From positions 1,649,001 to 1,713,000 of the forward strand of contig NZ_CP048878.1 of the NCBI RefSeq assembly GCF_011009015.1: a DNA stretch of 64,000 nucleotides, written 5' to 3'. Made by a program: the position numbers and the translations under genes. The notes under the pieces were generated by a model. The model made no database searches, was not told the origin of the DNA, and worked only from the letters and a program-made list of their open reading frames with translations. This DNA comes from Spartinivicinus ruber (GTDB lineage: Bacteria > Pseudomonadota > Gammaproteobacteria > Pseudomonadales > Zooshikellaceae). Shown in pieces: positions 52,928 through 62,043 of this stretch (positions are counted from its first letter, which is position 1; the number at the start of each line of letters is the position of its first letter).

Positions 52928-53008
52928 TATAGCCAAAGCGAATGACTTTTAGGGGGCTAACCTGCTACTACAAGGTTAGCCCCCTAAAAGTTATTCGCGA
53001 AGGGTATA
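52928..53008. repeat. Dispersed palindromic element, compact hairpin form (81 bp)
   Basis: A nearly perfect inverted repeat: GCGAATGACTTTTAGG and the bases up to CTAACCT (52938-52963) pair with AGGTTAG up to GTTATTCGC (52973-52998), 26 bases with one mismatch and a 9-base loop. The outer ends TATAGCC (52928) and GGGTATA (53008) complete the family pattern. It lies in a 350-base gap between the 519-aa gene end and the YHYH gene start; no gene is seen there. Confidence 0.85.
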
Positions 53009-53209
53009 AGTACTAATTAGTAGCAATACAGTTGGTAAGGGGCAAATAACTTTACACTGGTTTACAAAGGTTAGGACAAGGAGAAGTTAAGCAACGAAAT
53101 AAATGAAGTAAGCAAACAAGAAAATAAGAGAGACTGTGAATAATGAAACAATCTCTCAATAAATTTGTAATAAAAAAATAGATACTGTCGTTCAACCTCT
53201 AGTTGGTTT

Positions 53210-54769
53210 TTATAAAGTAATGGGGCGCTCAGGCCAAATAATAATGGGAGGTTCTGAGGAGCCTGCCTCACATAGCCAACTCACTTCATAGTCAGCGCAT
53301 TTGCCATCGGCTTGATGTTTATTCCAACAAAATAAACCTTTTCTAGGCGAGAGGAGTAGCCGCTCTTTTAAACTAAGATATGTCTGGCCAGTTTTTGAGC
53401 GAGCTTTAACTCGAACAGGGTTGTAACAACCTGCAGGCATTTCCAGGTCGCCAATCGAGTTAGCCCGATGTTTACTTTTCCAACGGCTCCATTGATAGTT
53501 TGCATAACGGTCGGCACTTGTTATACATCCTGCATGGTTATTAGTTAAACTGATATCACCATCAATTGCCCCTTTAATACAGTTGATATCTAATACTGTT
53601 CGATATTGTTTAATATTATTATTAGGGGCTAACATTTCAAGTTTGGCATTTTGCAACTGTAGTACTTGGTAAAAGTTCACTTTAGGAATAAAGTTAGTTT
53701 TTACCTCATCTGTGTTATCAATATTGTTTGCTAGGTTAAGGGGGCTAGCTGCTGATGGATCTCTGCGTCTAAGTGTTAAGTGAGTTTCAGTGAACAAAGT
53801 TGTGCTAAGCGTATCTTGAAGTGATAGGGTTTCGCCTAACTCTCTAACTTTTCCTGGGCTGAGAGAGCCTGCAAATTGAATACCACATTGGCTGATATCA
53901 TTACATTTAAGTAACTCTTCCATTTTGGTACGAACATCTTCTCGGCTTAGCAGAGGGTTCATCCCAGACTTTAGCTCTCTAAAAGTAAAGTTATAAAGTT
54001 TTATCCAGTCGACATTAAGTTTGATAATGTTTAAGGGTTTATCGCTAATGGTCCAGTCAACAACTCCAGTTAATAAGTGGTTCCATGTATTTCCTTTATT
54101 TAATAAATCTTGTAAATGAGGTTTCCAGCCTGGCAACGTAATTGCGTCAAATGGAATTTTGGTACTGGTGCTACCCCGTTCATGTAACTGAGTTTCAAGG
54201 CTATAAAGTAGATTAATATTAATATCATAAACCTGATCAGTGCCTTTTATTTTACATAGTGGCATGGTGACATGGGATTCGCTGGAGTGCTCAACAGGTA
54301 TTTTCTCTATTTTGCACTCTAGTGCTAGCTGGCCATTTGTTACATCGAATGCAGTCGCAATAAAATTAAGCTGAGCAAATTGATGTTTTGCTGGTTGTAC
54401 TGATGTATACCCAAGCTGCTTAGCTTCAGTTTTTAGCTGTTTAACGAGGGTATGGTTTTCGATGGTAGAAAAAGTACCACCAAAGCCAACCATTTCTTTA
54501 TCAGTAAATGGTTGGGCTAAGCCATACAAAGTTACTGCATAAAAATTGGGTAAAATTTCATTTGTGCTAGGGTTTCTATTGCTTACATTGGTTGCAGGAG
54601 TAGGTGCTATTCTTTCAACTCCACCGTAGCGAGAGATATAAAATAATTGTCGATTATCATTAGGGTCAGTGATCAAGTGAAACTGGTTGATAATTTCAGC
54701 TGAGAAATTAACAGCTAAGCAGGATAGTGGAGTGAACAGTAACAAGAAGAGAAACAGTCTTACTTTCAT
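53210..54769 (-). CDS. Secreted protein of unknown function, large paralog
   Basis: 519 aa with a signal peptide (MKVRLFLFLLLFTPLSCLAV). The mature part has no named domain. It shares with the protein at 55324 the segments GFGGTFSTIENH, LPGWKPHLQDLLNKGNTWNH, VDWTISDK, CNDISQCG and YRTVLDINCIKG, in the same order. The C-terminal part (about 420-519) has extra cysteines (CITSAD, CYNPV, CWNKH, CADYE, CEAG) not shared by the paralog. Probably periplasmic or secreted. It is divergent from its paralog across a 554-base gap. Confidence 0.65.
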   Translation of the reverse strand: MKVRLFLFLLLFTPLSCLAVNFSAEIINQFHLITDPNDNRQLFYISRYGGVERIAPTPATNVSNRNPSTNEILPNFYAVTLYGLAQPFTDKEMVGFGGTFSTIENHTLVKQLKTEAKQLGYTSVQPAKHQFAQLNFIATAFDVTNGQLALECKIEKIPVEHSSESHVTMPLCKIKGTDQVYDININLLYSLETQLHERGSTSTKIPFDAITLPGWKPHLQDLLNKGNTWNHLLTGVVDWTISDKPLNIIKLNVDWIKLYNFTFRELKSGMNPLLSREDVRTKMEELLKCNDISQCGIQFAGSLSPGKVRELGETLSLQDTLSTTLFTETHLTLRRRDPSAASPLNLANNIDNTDEVKTNFIPKVNFYQVLQLQNAKLEMLAPNNNIKQYRTVLDINCIKGAIDGDISLTNNHAGCITSADRYANYQWSRWKSKHRANSIGDLEMPAGCYNPVRVKARSKTGQTYLSLKERLLLSPRKGLFCWNKHQADGKCADYEVSWLCEAGSSEPPIIIWPERPITL

Positions 54770-55323
54770 AAAACTTCCTTGTGAAATCGTTGTAATACCA
54801 ATAAGGTCTTATATTTTTTAGTTGAATGTCTCTTTGTATTATACTGGTGCTTTTATTTTTTGGTAGCAGGGAGTGGCCAAAATATTTGGTATTTATTGAA
54901 GTGCTCAGGTTAAGCTTATGAAAAAAATTCATCTTTTATATAGTAATGATTTACATAAACCTGTTGGCGTATACTTTATATGTTTCATCAAAAAATTATT
55001 ATTGATTTTCATCAACAAATGGTTTTTTTGACTGTGTAAGTCTTTCCTCAAAATATACGCAGCTAAACTAATGAAATTAGGTGTAAATAAGTAGTTAGAA
55101 AGAAACTTGTTATGGGTTTTGTCTTAGACAAAAGTCTAATTTACAGAGCTTATGTCTAACAAATAGCATCACTGGCGCCTGGCTTGTCGGTGTATTTGAG
55201 CTTAGTAACAAGGGATAGTTCCATTTATATTTTTTAAAATTCAATAATAAGTTAGGTTCTTCAGTTTTAGTCATTAACGTTAGTATAAATATTATCCATT
55301 TTTTCTATACAAGGATAGTCATA
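54770..55323. other. Divergent intergenic region between the secreted paralogs
   Basis: 554 AT-rich bases with no gene. It should contain both promoters. A TTGACT-like box lies near 55028, but no -10 partner is clear. The start at 55324 is preceded by ACAAGGATAGTCATA, a good ribosome site. Confidence 0.5.
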
Positions 55324-56592
55324 ATGAAATTAGGCAAAACCCTTATGGCAGTTGCAGTTGCTGCTATGGTTCAGCAAGCGGCTGCTGCTCCAATTGATGA
55401 GAGTCCAGATGTGCAATTTTCAGCAAGAATTTATGATAACTTCTATTTGCTGAAAGATGGCTATGACTCTAGCAAAATCTACTACATTCCTAAGCGTGGT
55501 AATGTTGCTATACAAGCTGCTACCAGTTCTATGCCTGTGCCTCGTTTTAACGTATTCCACAAAATGCAAACTTCCGGCTTTTTTGCAGGTGAAACATTAA
55601 GTTATATGGGTGGCTCATTTTCTACATTAGGGGATTATGACGCACTTCAAGACTTATTAGATGAAGCCAACCGCCATGGGTTAAAAGCTTTTCCTGCACC
55701 TGCCACTGAAGCACAAACCACTTTCTTAGCAACTGGTAATCAAATTGATAATGGTCGTTTAGATATTGCTTGCTCAAATGAGAAGCTGACGATTGGTCAA
55801 GGTGGGCAGCAACGACAAATAGATGTGCCTAAATGTACCATGTTAAATGATGAAAGTGGTGAATATGATTTAAGTACTAACGTCATGTATCGGTTCAGAT
55901 CCATGATGGTGCCAAGTCAAACTGTAGTTAATCAAGACTTACCATTCCAAGCTGTAACAACACCTGGCTGGGATCAACAAATTAATAATATTCTTATGAC
56001 AGGAGGTCAATGGGATAACCTGTTAACAGCTCGTATTGACTGGAAAATAAAAACTGATGAGAAATATCATGTAGTAAAAGTAAAAGTTGATTGGCCTGAG
56101 TTATTTAAACAAGCCAGCCAATTTACCAGTCAAAATCAAAATGCTAATCAGGAACAAGAAGTTCAGCAGTTCTTCCAGCAACAGGCCCAGTGTCAAGACG
56201 TATCACAGTGTGGTGCGGTAGTACAATTCCAGCAAAATGATGGATCTTTTGGTCCTGTGTCACCTGATGATGATCGCTATCAGCAGGCTGTTGGTGCATT
56301 AAGAGATAAGTTACAAGGCGAGTTGTTTAATGAGGTTGCAGCATTCCAGCAACAGCAACAACCTTCTCCTAACCCAGGGCAACAGCAGCAACAATGGGAT
56401 CCAATTTATACCATGAAGTCAAACTACGACAAGTTAATGAAGGGGGGTGAGGAGTTTATGTACTACTATACTCCAGGTGTTATGCGCCATTACAACACCA
56501 CACTTAACTTCAGTTGTATGAAGCAACCACCAATGAGTCGTATTGTTTGGAATATGGATGATCCAGGCTGTAGAGCGCTGATTGGACAGTAG
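55324..56592 (+). CDS. Secreted protein of unknown function, paralog with polyQ segment
   Basis: 422 aa with a signal peptide (MKLGKTLMAVAVAAMVQQAA, cut near AAA). It aligns by eye with the protein at 53210 from residue 30 on: MGGSFSTLGDYDAL, TPGWDQQINNILMTGGQWDN, RIDWKIKTDE, CQDVSQCG and YNTTLNFSCMK. A Gln-rich region occurs near residues 280-360 (FQQQQQPSPN, QQQQWDPIY). It has a strong ribosome site and an 11-bp terminator, so expression may be high. Function unknown. Confidence 0.65.
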   Translation: MKLGKTLMAVAVAAMVQQAAAAPIDESPDVQFSARIYDNFYLLKDGYDSSKIYYIPKRGNVAIQAATSSMPVPRFNVFHKMQTSGFFAGETLSYMGGSFSTLGDYDALQDLLDEANRHGLKAFPAPATEAQTTFLATGNQIDNGRLDIACSNEKLTIGQGGQQRQIDVPKCTMLNDESGEYDLSTNVMYRFRSMMVPSQTVVNQDLPFQAVTTPGWDQQINNILMTGGQWDNLLTARIDWKIKTDEKYHVVKVKVDWPELFKQASQFTSQNQNANQEQEVQQFFQQQAQCQDVSQCGAVVQFQQNDGSFGPVSPDDDRYQQAVGALRDKLQGELFNEVAAFQQQQQPSPNPGQQQQQWDPIYTMKSNYDKLMKGGEEFMYYYTPGVMRHYNTTLNFSCMKQPPMSRIVWNMDDPGCRALIGQ

Positions 56593-56625
56593 TGATTGTA
56601 AACAAAGTATTATCATAATTATATT

Positions 56626-56658
56626 GCACTACATGCTTTCTAGCATGTAGTGCTTTTT
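56626..56658 (+). terminator. Strong terminator after the polyQ secreted protein gene
   Basis: GCACTACATGC (56626-56636) pairs perfectly with GCATGTAGTGC (56643-56653) and is followed by TTTTT. It lies about 34 bases after the stop and 21 bases before the next gene. Confidence 0.92.
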
Positions 56659-56678
56659 GCATTTCGGGAACTAAAAAA

Positions 56679-57524
56679 ATGGACGTAATAAATCGTATAC
56701 TATGCTGGTTTGGTTATTGGCTTTTTGCAGTACTTTCTTTAGTCATAACAAGTTATACGGTCGCTAACCCTATAGACATTAATACATTGGATTGGAGCCG
56801 TATTATTGAGCAAGATAATATGGTATTTGTGCCTATTAAAGATATCCAGCGAGGACCTATTTGGTATACAAAATATAGTAAAGTCGTTTCAAAACCAACT
56901 AAAGTTTTTGACTTTAAAAAAGTAGTGGTATCTTTATACCCTAAACCACATGAGCAAAATAAATACTATTCATTTGTTGAAGAACATGATATTCAGGATG
57001 CAAAGGTTAATTTGATTCCACCAGGACAACAAGGATGTAAGCTGGAGTCTGAGTTAATTTCATTTTTTAGTGAATTGCCAGAAGAGTATCAACCTAAATT
57101 ATTACCTGGTAACTATCCTTATCTATGTGAAGTCATGGTCTTTTATTTACCTGAGGATGAGTCTGCTGTATTTCGTTTTTTAGCTACCCATGCTGTACTT
57201 AAAGTGAATATGAATATACCTGTTAGCTTTAAAAATTTGCCACCATTATCTACTCAACCAATTATTGAAAATCTATCATTTGAAAAAGTTTTATCCTATT
57301 CAAGGCCGCATCAAGGGTTTTGTACTGATGATAAATACCAATTTTTTTATCAAAGTGCAAAACTAGCTCAAACCCACTCATCACTGTTTGTCTCTGAAGA
57401 CCCTTATATTGGGTGGCAGACATTTATAGACTTATTTGATGAAAATAACCAAATGACGTGTATTCACAGAGATATTATGTTGAAGACACATTACCTTAAA
57501 CAAAATATTAAAATCCGGCACTAG
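56679..57524 (+). CDS. Hypothetical secreted protein (281 aa)
   Basis: 281 aa with a hydrophobic N-terminal segment (WFGYWLFAVLSLVITSYTVA, residues about 11-30) that looks like a signal peptide or anchor. The mature part is beta-rich and has four Cys (CKLES, CEVMV, CTDDK, CIHRD) and many Tyr and Lys residues. It follows the polyQ paralog on the same strand, though a strong terminator lies between them. Resemblance to the two paralogs is too weak to claim by eye. No family recognised. Confidence 0.55.
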   Translation: MDVINRILCWFGYWLFAVLSLVITSYTVANPIDINTLDWSRIIEQDNMVFVPIKDIQRGPIWYTKYSKVVSKPTKVFDFKKVVVSLYPKPHEQNKYYSFVEEHDIQDAKVNLIPPGQQGCKLESELISFFSELPEEYQPKLLPGNYPYLCEVMVFYLPEDESAVFRFLATHAVLKVNMNIPVSFKNLPPLSTQPIIENLSFEKVLSYSRPHQGFCTDDKYQFFYQSAKLAQTHSSLFVSEDPYIGWQTFIDLFDENNQMTCIHRDIMLKTHYLKQNIKIRH

Positions 57525-57552
57525 ACTTTAATATTTAAGTTTTACTGTTTTG

Positions 57553-57580
57553 CCACCAAATATAAATTTGGTGGTTTATT
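57553..57580 (+). terminator. Terminator after the 281-aa gene
   Basis: CCACCAAAT (57553-57561) pairs perfectly with ATTTGGTGG (57566-57574), followed by TTTATT, about 28 bases after the stop codon. Confidence 0.8.
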
Positions 57581-57835
57581 ATGAAAAAACAACCTTTATT
57601 ACTGCCTGCTTGTGAAAACCGCTTTGAAGATGCTGTAAGGTTTCCTCATCGTAATGGTATTGCTCATTTCACTACTAACTAACTATATGGATGATGATCT
57701 CAGTGCCACTGGCTCCATGTATCCTTACTTCTAGAATGTAACCATTTGCTAAAGCTACTAACTGGCGGTAAGCTTGGCTGATTTGGAAATTGTATTGTTC
57801 CAGAGTTGTCGCTCTTCGCAGGAGTCAGTAAAAGC

Positions 57836-58477
57836 ATGTTGCAGCTTCTCTTACAAGGCCAGATAGCCGTTTTTATTCTATTGTTGATCGCTATAGTGAT
57901 AGCACTTACTTTTCATGAGTTTGGTCATGCCGTGACGGCTAAGCTGTATGGGGATGATACGGCAGAGCGGATGGGGCGGCTTAACTTAAACCCTATGTCC
58001 CACATTGATCCGATGGGATTGTTAATGGTGGCAATCATTGGTTTTGGTTATGCCAAACCTGTTATTACCAATCCTCGGAACTTTACGTCTCGTTGGGCAA
58101 GCATGGTAGTTGCTGCAGCAGGACCTGGTATGAACCTGTTGCTTGCTATTTTTACATATAACCTTTATGTATTTGGCCTGGAGCAAGGCTGGTCGCTTTT
58201 TATTGGAGATGGGCCGAAGTTTTTCTTTACCTATTTGTCTATCATTAACCTCGTGCTAATGATTTTTAATTTGATCCCCTTAGGGCCATTAGATGGTCAC
58301 TATATTTTGCCTTATTTGCTGCCTAGACATTTGGCTGTTAAGTATCAAGAGCTTAACAGTCGCTATGGAGCAGGTGCGTTATTGATCTTGGTAGCGTTAA
58401 GTGTTATGGGGGTGCCTATTTTCAGCTTTGTGATTAATCTAGGCTCAACAATTTTACCCTACATTACGTTTGTTTAA
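57836..58477 (+). CDS. Site-2 protease family (M50) membrane peptidase
   Basis: 213 aa from the ATG at 57836 (AGGAG 11 bases before; a TTG at 57806 would add ten residues). Several membrane helices. The zinc motif is HEFGH (residues about 26-30) in LTFHEFGHAVTAKLYGD, and the second metal-site motif is IPLGPLDGHYI. M50 proteases cut membrane proteins in their membrane plane; this short form without PDZ domain is widespread but its substrate is unknown. Confidence 0.9.
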   Translation: MLQLLLQGQIAVFILLLIAIVIALTFHEFGHAVTAKLYGDDTAERMGRLNLNPMSHIDPMGLLMVAIIGFGYAKPVITNPRNFTSRWASMVVAAAGPGMNLLLAIFTYNLYVFGLEQGWSLFIGDGPKFFFTYLSIINLVLMIFNLIPLGPLDGHYILPYLLPRHLAVKYQELNSRYGAGALLILVALSVMGVPIFSFVINLGSTILPYITFV

Positions 58478-58525
58478 TTGAGTATTTGGCTGTCCCTTTG
58501 CTTATGACTGCTTAATTTTTCTATG

Positions 58526-58554
58526 AAAAGCCTCTCTATTTAGAGAGGCTTTTT
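58526..58554. terminator. Bidirectional terminator after the M50 gene
   Basis: AAAAGCCTCTCTA pairs with TAGAGAGGCTTTTT: an 8-bp GC-rich stem flanked by A and T runs. It serves the M50 gene and may also serve the minus-strand LasA fragment. Confidence 0.9.
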
Positions 58555-58586
58555 CGTTTTGGTTGAAGGGATAGTCGTGATACCTT

Positions 58587-58913
58587 TCAAAAGTAGTTAC
58601 AGTTAGAATCGTAACTATTTCGCCCTGTGTTTACTTTATAGCCAGAAAACATCACTCCGTTTAAGTGAAAGGCTGAACCATGACGCTTCAATGAAAAGTG
58701 TTGATGAGGACCAGTAGAGTGGCCACCATTACAAAGTGCTTGGGATATATTGCCTGCATAATTGGCTATTGCCTGATTGCGGGAAACAGTTTGACCTGTC
58801 TGTGTTCGAATATTACTTAAATGATAATAAGTGGTGGACCAGCCTCCTTCATGAATAATTTCTAAGGGGCAAGAAGAATGTCCTACGGCTCTGCCTGGAG
58901 CGGCAGATACCAC
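58587..58913 (-). pseudogene. LasA/M23-type metallopeptidase, C-terminal fragment
   Basis: 108 codons match the end of LasA-type staphylolytic M23 endopeptidases: GHSSCPLEIIHEGGWSTTYY, then AGNISQALCNGGHSTGPHQH (an HxH metal motif, HQH here) and the C-terminal YKVNTGRNSYD tail. The first half of the catalytic domain, with the Hx(n)D zinc motif, is missing. Just upstream in another frame (58914-59050) lies LSFSILCISSTAIKPLYVN-like secretory text, so an internal deletion with a frame change probably joined a signal peptide region to this part. Not expected to be active. Confidence 0.65.
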
Positions 58914-59050
58914 CTATAAATTTGGCAGAAATTAAGTGTGTGGATTCAAAATTATTGGCAAAGGTTGTTGCTTCATTTGATTCGTTATTATTTACATATA
59001 ATGGTTTAATTGCTGTACTACTAATACATAAAATACTAAATGAAAGTACA

Positions 59051-59703
59051 CATAATGTTGACTTTGGCTATAGCTAATTTGCTGTTGTGAGATTTTATTA
59101 ATAATTGTTAGCGTTAATGCGATGGGGAATATTGTACCAGAACATAATGAGTACTATGCAGTTGTTCAATTTATTTAATAAAATTTATTAAATGTTAAAA
59201 GCTTTTTCTGATAGAGTGATTGTAAAATAATTATTTTGAAATGACTGATCTTTAATAAAAAAGGGAATGAATAAGTGAAGTACGCTTGGTTTTATTTAGT
59301 TATTATTCAATATATCCTGAGCACTGATATTTATAAAATTGTTGTTTATAAGCAGTTGACTGATTATTTAGCTAGAGGCTAGTTAGCGTTGTTCAAATAT
59401 GCTCCATTCAAGTGGATTGGGCTTTTGTAAGCAAAAAGCATAAATTGCTACCTAGCAACTAAGGTAGTTTTGTTTATAGCATACTGAAATTGAGAATTAT
59501 TATATATCTGTTAGACTAGCCTTTGAGCGGAAAGGCTTTTATGGCTTCACAAGTAACTCACTGGTCCTCCTTGATTTTCTTCTGTTTTCATAAATCCTCG
59601 ACCTCATCCGGCGAGCCCCTTCATTATGCCTTGAAGCTAATAGGTATATGAGCAGCTTAGGGCTGAGTTGAATTGCATATAATGACTGATTTGAGGAACA
59701 GCT
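59051..59703. other. Gene-less region upstream of the SlyD gene
   Basis: About 650 AT-rich bases. Two hairpins followed by T runs are seen, CTACCT/AGGTAG at about 59449-59472 and AGCCTTT/AAAGGCT at 59518-59541, which could end a small RNA, but no promoter can be assigned. No protein gene is evident. Confidence 0.4.
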
Positions 59704-60165
59704 ATGTTAATTGGTGACAAGTGTGTAGTGAGCATTGATTATACGTTAAAGGATGATGACGGTACGGTAATTGACCAGTCTGAAGCAGGTCAACCACTTG
59801 CTTACCTGCATGGCTTTGGAAACATTATTCCTGGCTTAGAGCAAGAGCTAGTAGGCAAAGTGGCAGGTGATAGTTTTCAGGTAAGTGTTAATCCAGAAGA
59901 TGCTTATGGGGAACATCAAGAACAACTAATCCAAAAAGTACCTTTGGCTACCTTTCCTGACCCTGATAATTTGCAAGCAGGCATGCGTTTTACTGCACAG
60001 ACGGAACAAGGTGACATTCCAGTTGTTATTGCTGATATACAAGACGATGAAGTAACCGTTGACGCGAACCACCCGTTAGCCGGTTTGACCTTACATTTTG
60101 AAGGGAAAGTCGTTGATGTACGTGATGCAACAGAAGAAGAGTTGCAACACGGCCACGCTCACTAA
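59704..60165 (+). CDS. slyD: FKBP-type peptidyl-prolyl isomerase, SlyD-like
   Basis: 153 aa. The N-terminal FKBP domain (VSIDYTLKDDDGTVIDQSE, YLHGFGNIIPGLEQEL) is split by an insert-in-flap chaperone domain (about 65-125), as in SlyD, and the C-terminus ends HGHAH, a short form of the metal-binding tail. It speeds prolyl bond isomerisation and binds nickel in relatives. The long His/Cys tail of E. coli SlyD is missing, as in Pseudomonas homologs. The start ATG has GAGG upstream. Confidence 0.9.
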   Translation: MLIGDKCVVSIDYTLKDDDGTVIDQSEAGQPLAYLHGFGNIIPGLEQELVGKVAGDSFQVSVNPEDAYGEHQEQLIQKVPLATFPDPDNLQAGMRFTAQTEQGDIPVVIADIQDDEVTVDANHPLAGLTLHFEGKVVDVRDATEEELQHGHAH

Positions 60166-60218
60166 GTAGTGAAGCTGCAGATGGGGCCTGCATGGGCCCT
60201 TGTGATGTTGGTTGCCAA

Positions 60219-62015
60219 TTAAATAGCGCTAGAACTCTTAAAATTGCTTTGTCCAGTAGACATGTTGCCAAGTAGCTCTTGCATACTGGCAGGTGCAATT
60301 GGTCTGCTAAGGTAATAACCCTGCACTTCATCACAGCCAATTTTAACGAGTAAATCGAGTTCTTCCCTGCGTTCAACCCCTTCTGCAATCACTGTCAAAT
60401 CCAAATGCCTTGCCATCGCAATAATGGCATCTGTTAACGCGAAATTTTTGCCATCGGTATCAAGGTGACTAATAAGGCTTTTATCTATTTTAATTTTATC
60501 AAAAGGCAGGTTTTTCAAATGGGTTATTGAGGAAAAACCTGTACCATAATTATCTAAGGCAATTTGTACGCCATACTGTTTTATTTTGTTAAGAGTTGCT
60601 TCGCATAGTTTTAAATTTTGAATTATTTGTCGCTCAGTAATTTCAATACATAGCATTTCTGGTGGTAGGTTGACTTCTGCGATCGTATTGAGCAAGTTAT
60701 TGAAAAAAGTGGGATTAGTCAGTTGTCGAGCAGCTACATTAATAGAAACTCCAATGTGTGGTTGATATTTACCATTTAGTCTTTTAATTAACTTAGCTGA
60801 TTCGCGTATTACATAACAGCAAAGCGCGCTTCCATAGGTTGAATTTTCTGCAATACCAATGAATTCATCAGGTGGTACATTACCCAACTCTTTATTATTC
60901 CAGCGAATTTGTGCTTCAACCCCTGAGCAGTCGCTGGTTAAACAATTGATAACGGGTTGGTATACCACTGAAAACTCTTTTCGGCGAATGCCGGTAGGCA
61001 ACAAGTTGGCGATTTCTACTTGTCTGTTATTGAGCGAATCCAGTCGTTTACTGTAAAAACAGGCAAAGTGATCACTATTATATTTTGCTTCATACATAGC
61101 AATATCAGCATGTTTAACCAACTCCTGGACGGTTTGACTATCTGGATAAACGGCTATACCGATACTAATGCTTACATCAATATTATATTGGCCAATTTTA
61201 ATTGGCGAAATAGAAATGGCATTATTAATACGTTTAGCAATAGGGTATGCCTGTACTTCAGCATGCAACTGTTCAGCAATAATGGCAAACTCATCACCAC
61301 TTAGTCGAAATAGCATATCTTCTTTTCTTAGTGCGCTGCTAACCTTATTGCCAATTTCTTTAAGTAGTAGATCCCCCGTGGTGTGTCCGTAGGTGTCATT
61401 AATGTATTTAAAACCATTAATATCAAAGTATAAAACGGCCATTACAGTATTATGGCGTTTGGCTAAATTCAGGGATCGCTTACAAAAATCGAAAAAATAT
61501 AAGCGATTAGGTAAGCCTGTTAGGGAGTCTTTTCGAACAATAGACTTTAGTAACTCATTTTGATTAGCCTGTTTTTTTAACGCTCTTTTTAGTTCTAGTT
61601 CGATATTTTTTCGCTCTTTTGCATATCGTAATGACCTCAATAAAATTGAGGGTGTTACTTCATTTTTACACATATAGTCTTGAGCACCCAGACGTAGTAA
61701 CTTTAAAGGTAGGGCCGGGTCATCAGAGCTGGTTAAAATAACAATGGGAAGCCGAGAGTTTATCTGTTGAATTTGTTGAATAGCTTGTCCTGCATCATCA
61801 ATATCAGGTAAGTTTAAATCAAGCAATAAAGCCGTGTAATTTTGTTGCTTTAGTTGAGAAAGTGCTTTGGTAAAGTTATCTGCCAGCTCAATTGAAATAT
61901 AATTGCAAGATACTCTTTCAATCATTGTCTTAAACAACAAAGCATCACTTGGGTTATCCTCAACCATTAACAGTGTGCTACCAGGCTCATAACTTTGTAA
62001 AATAAACTCTTTCAT
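60219..62015 (-). CDS. Receiver-GGDEF-EAL regulator
   Basis: 598 aa, cytoplasmic. Receiver domain 1-130 with Asp in TALLLDLNLPD. GGDEF domain about 160-320: DSLTGLPNRLYFFD and the signature LFRLSGDEFAII, with SGDEF in place of GGDEF. EAL domain about 330-590: VEAQIRWNNKELG, SINVAARQL, EITERQI and AEGVERREEL. The DDFGTG block reads DNYGTGFSS, with the second Asp changed to Asn. Cyclic-di-GMP turnover may therefore be weak or only one activity may remain. It follows a histidine kinase gene by 28 bases, a likely phosphorelay pair. Confidence 0.88.
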   Translation of the reverse strand: MKEFILQSYEPGSTLLMVEDNPSDALLFKTMIERVSCNYISIELADNFTKALSQLKQQNYTALLLDLNLPDIDDAGQAIQQIQQINSRLPIVILTSSDDPALPLKLLRLGAQDYMCKNEVTPSILLRSLRYAKERKNIELELKRALKKQANQNELLKSIVRKDSLTGLPNRLYFFDFCKRSLNLAKRHNTVMAVLYFDINGFKYINDTYGHTTGDLLLKEIGNKVSSALRKEDMLFRLSGDEFAIIAEQLHAEVQAYPIAKRINNAISISPIKIGQYNIDVSISIGIAVYPDSQTVQELVKHADIAMYEAKYNSDHFACFYSKRLDSLNNRQVEIANLLPTGIRRKEFSVVYQPVINCLTSDCSGVEAQIRWNNKELGNVPPDEFIGIAENSTYGSALCCYVIRESAKLIKRLNGKYQPHIGVSINVAARQLTNPTFFNNLLNTIAEVNLPPEMLCIEITERQIIQNLKLCEATLNKIKQYGVQIALDNYGTGFSSITHLKNLPFDKIKIDKSLISHLDTDGKNFALTDAIIAMARHLDLTVIAEGVERREELDLLVKIGCDEVQGYYLSRPIAPASMQELLGNMSTGQSNFKSSSAI

Positions 62016-62043
62016 TGTTTACCCGCACTTTTAAATAGTTGAG

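Noticed and set aside
57581..57682. 33-codon open frame after the 281-aa gene, containing VRFPHRN
   Set aside because: The RFPHRN word recalls the DUF924 family, but the rest does not match and it begins within a terminator's T-rich tail; too little to call a remnant.
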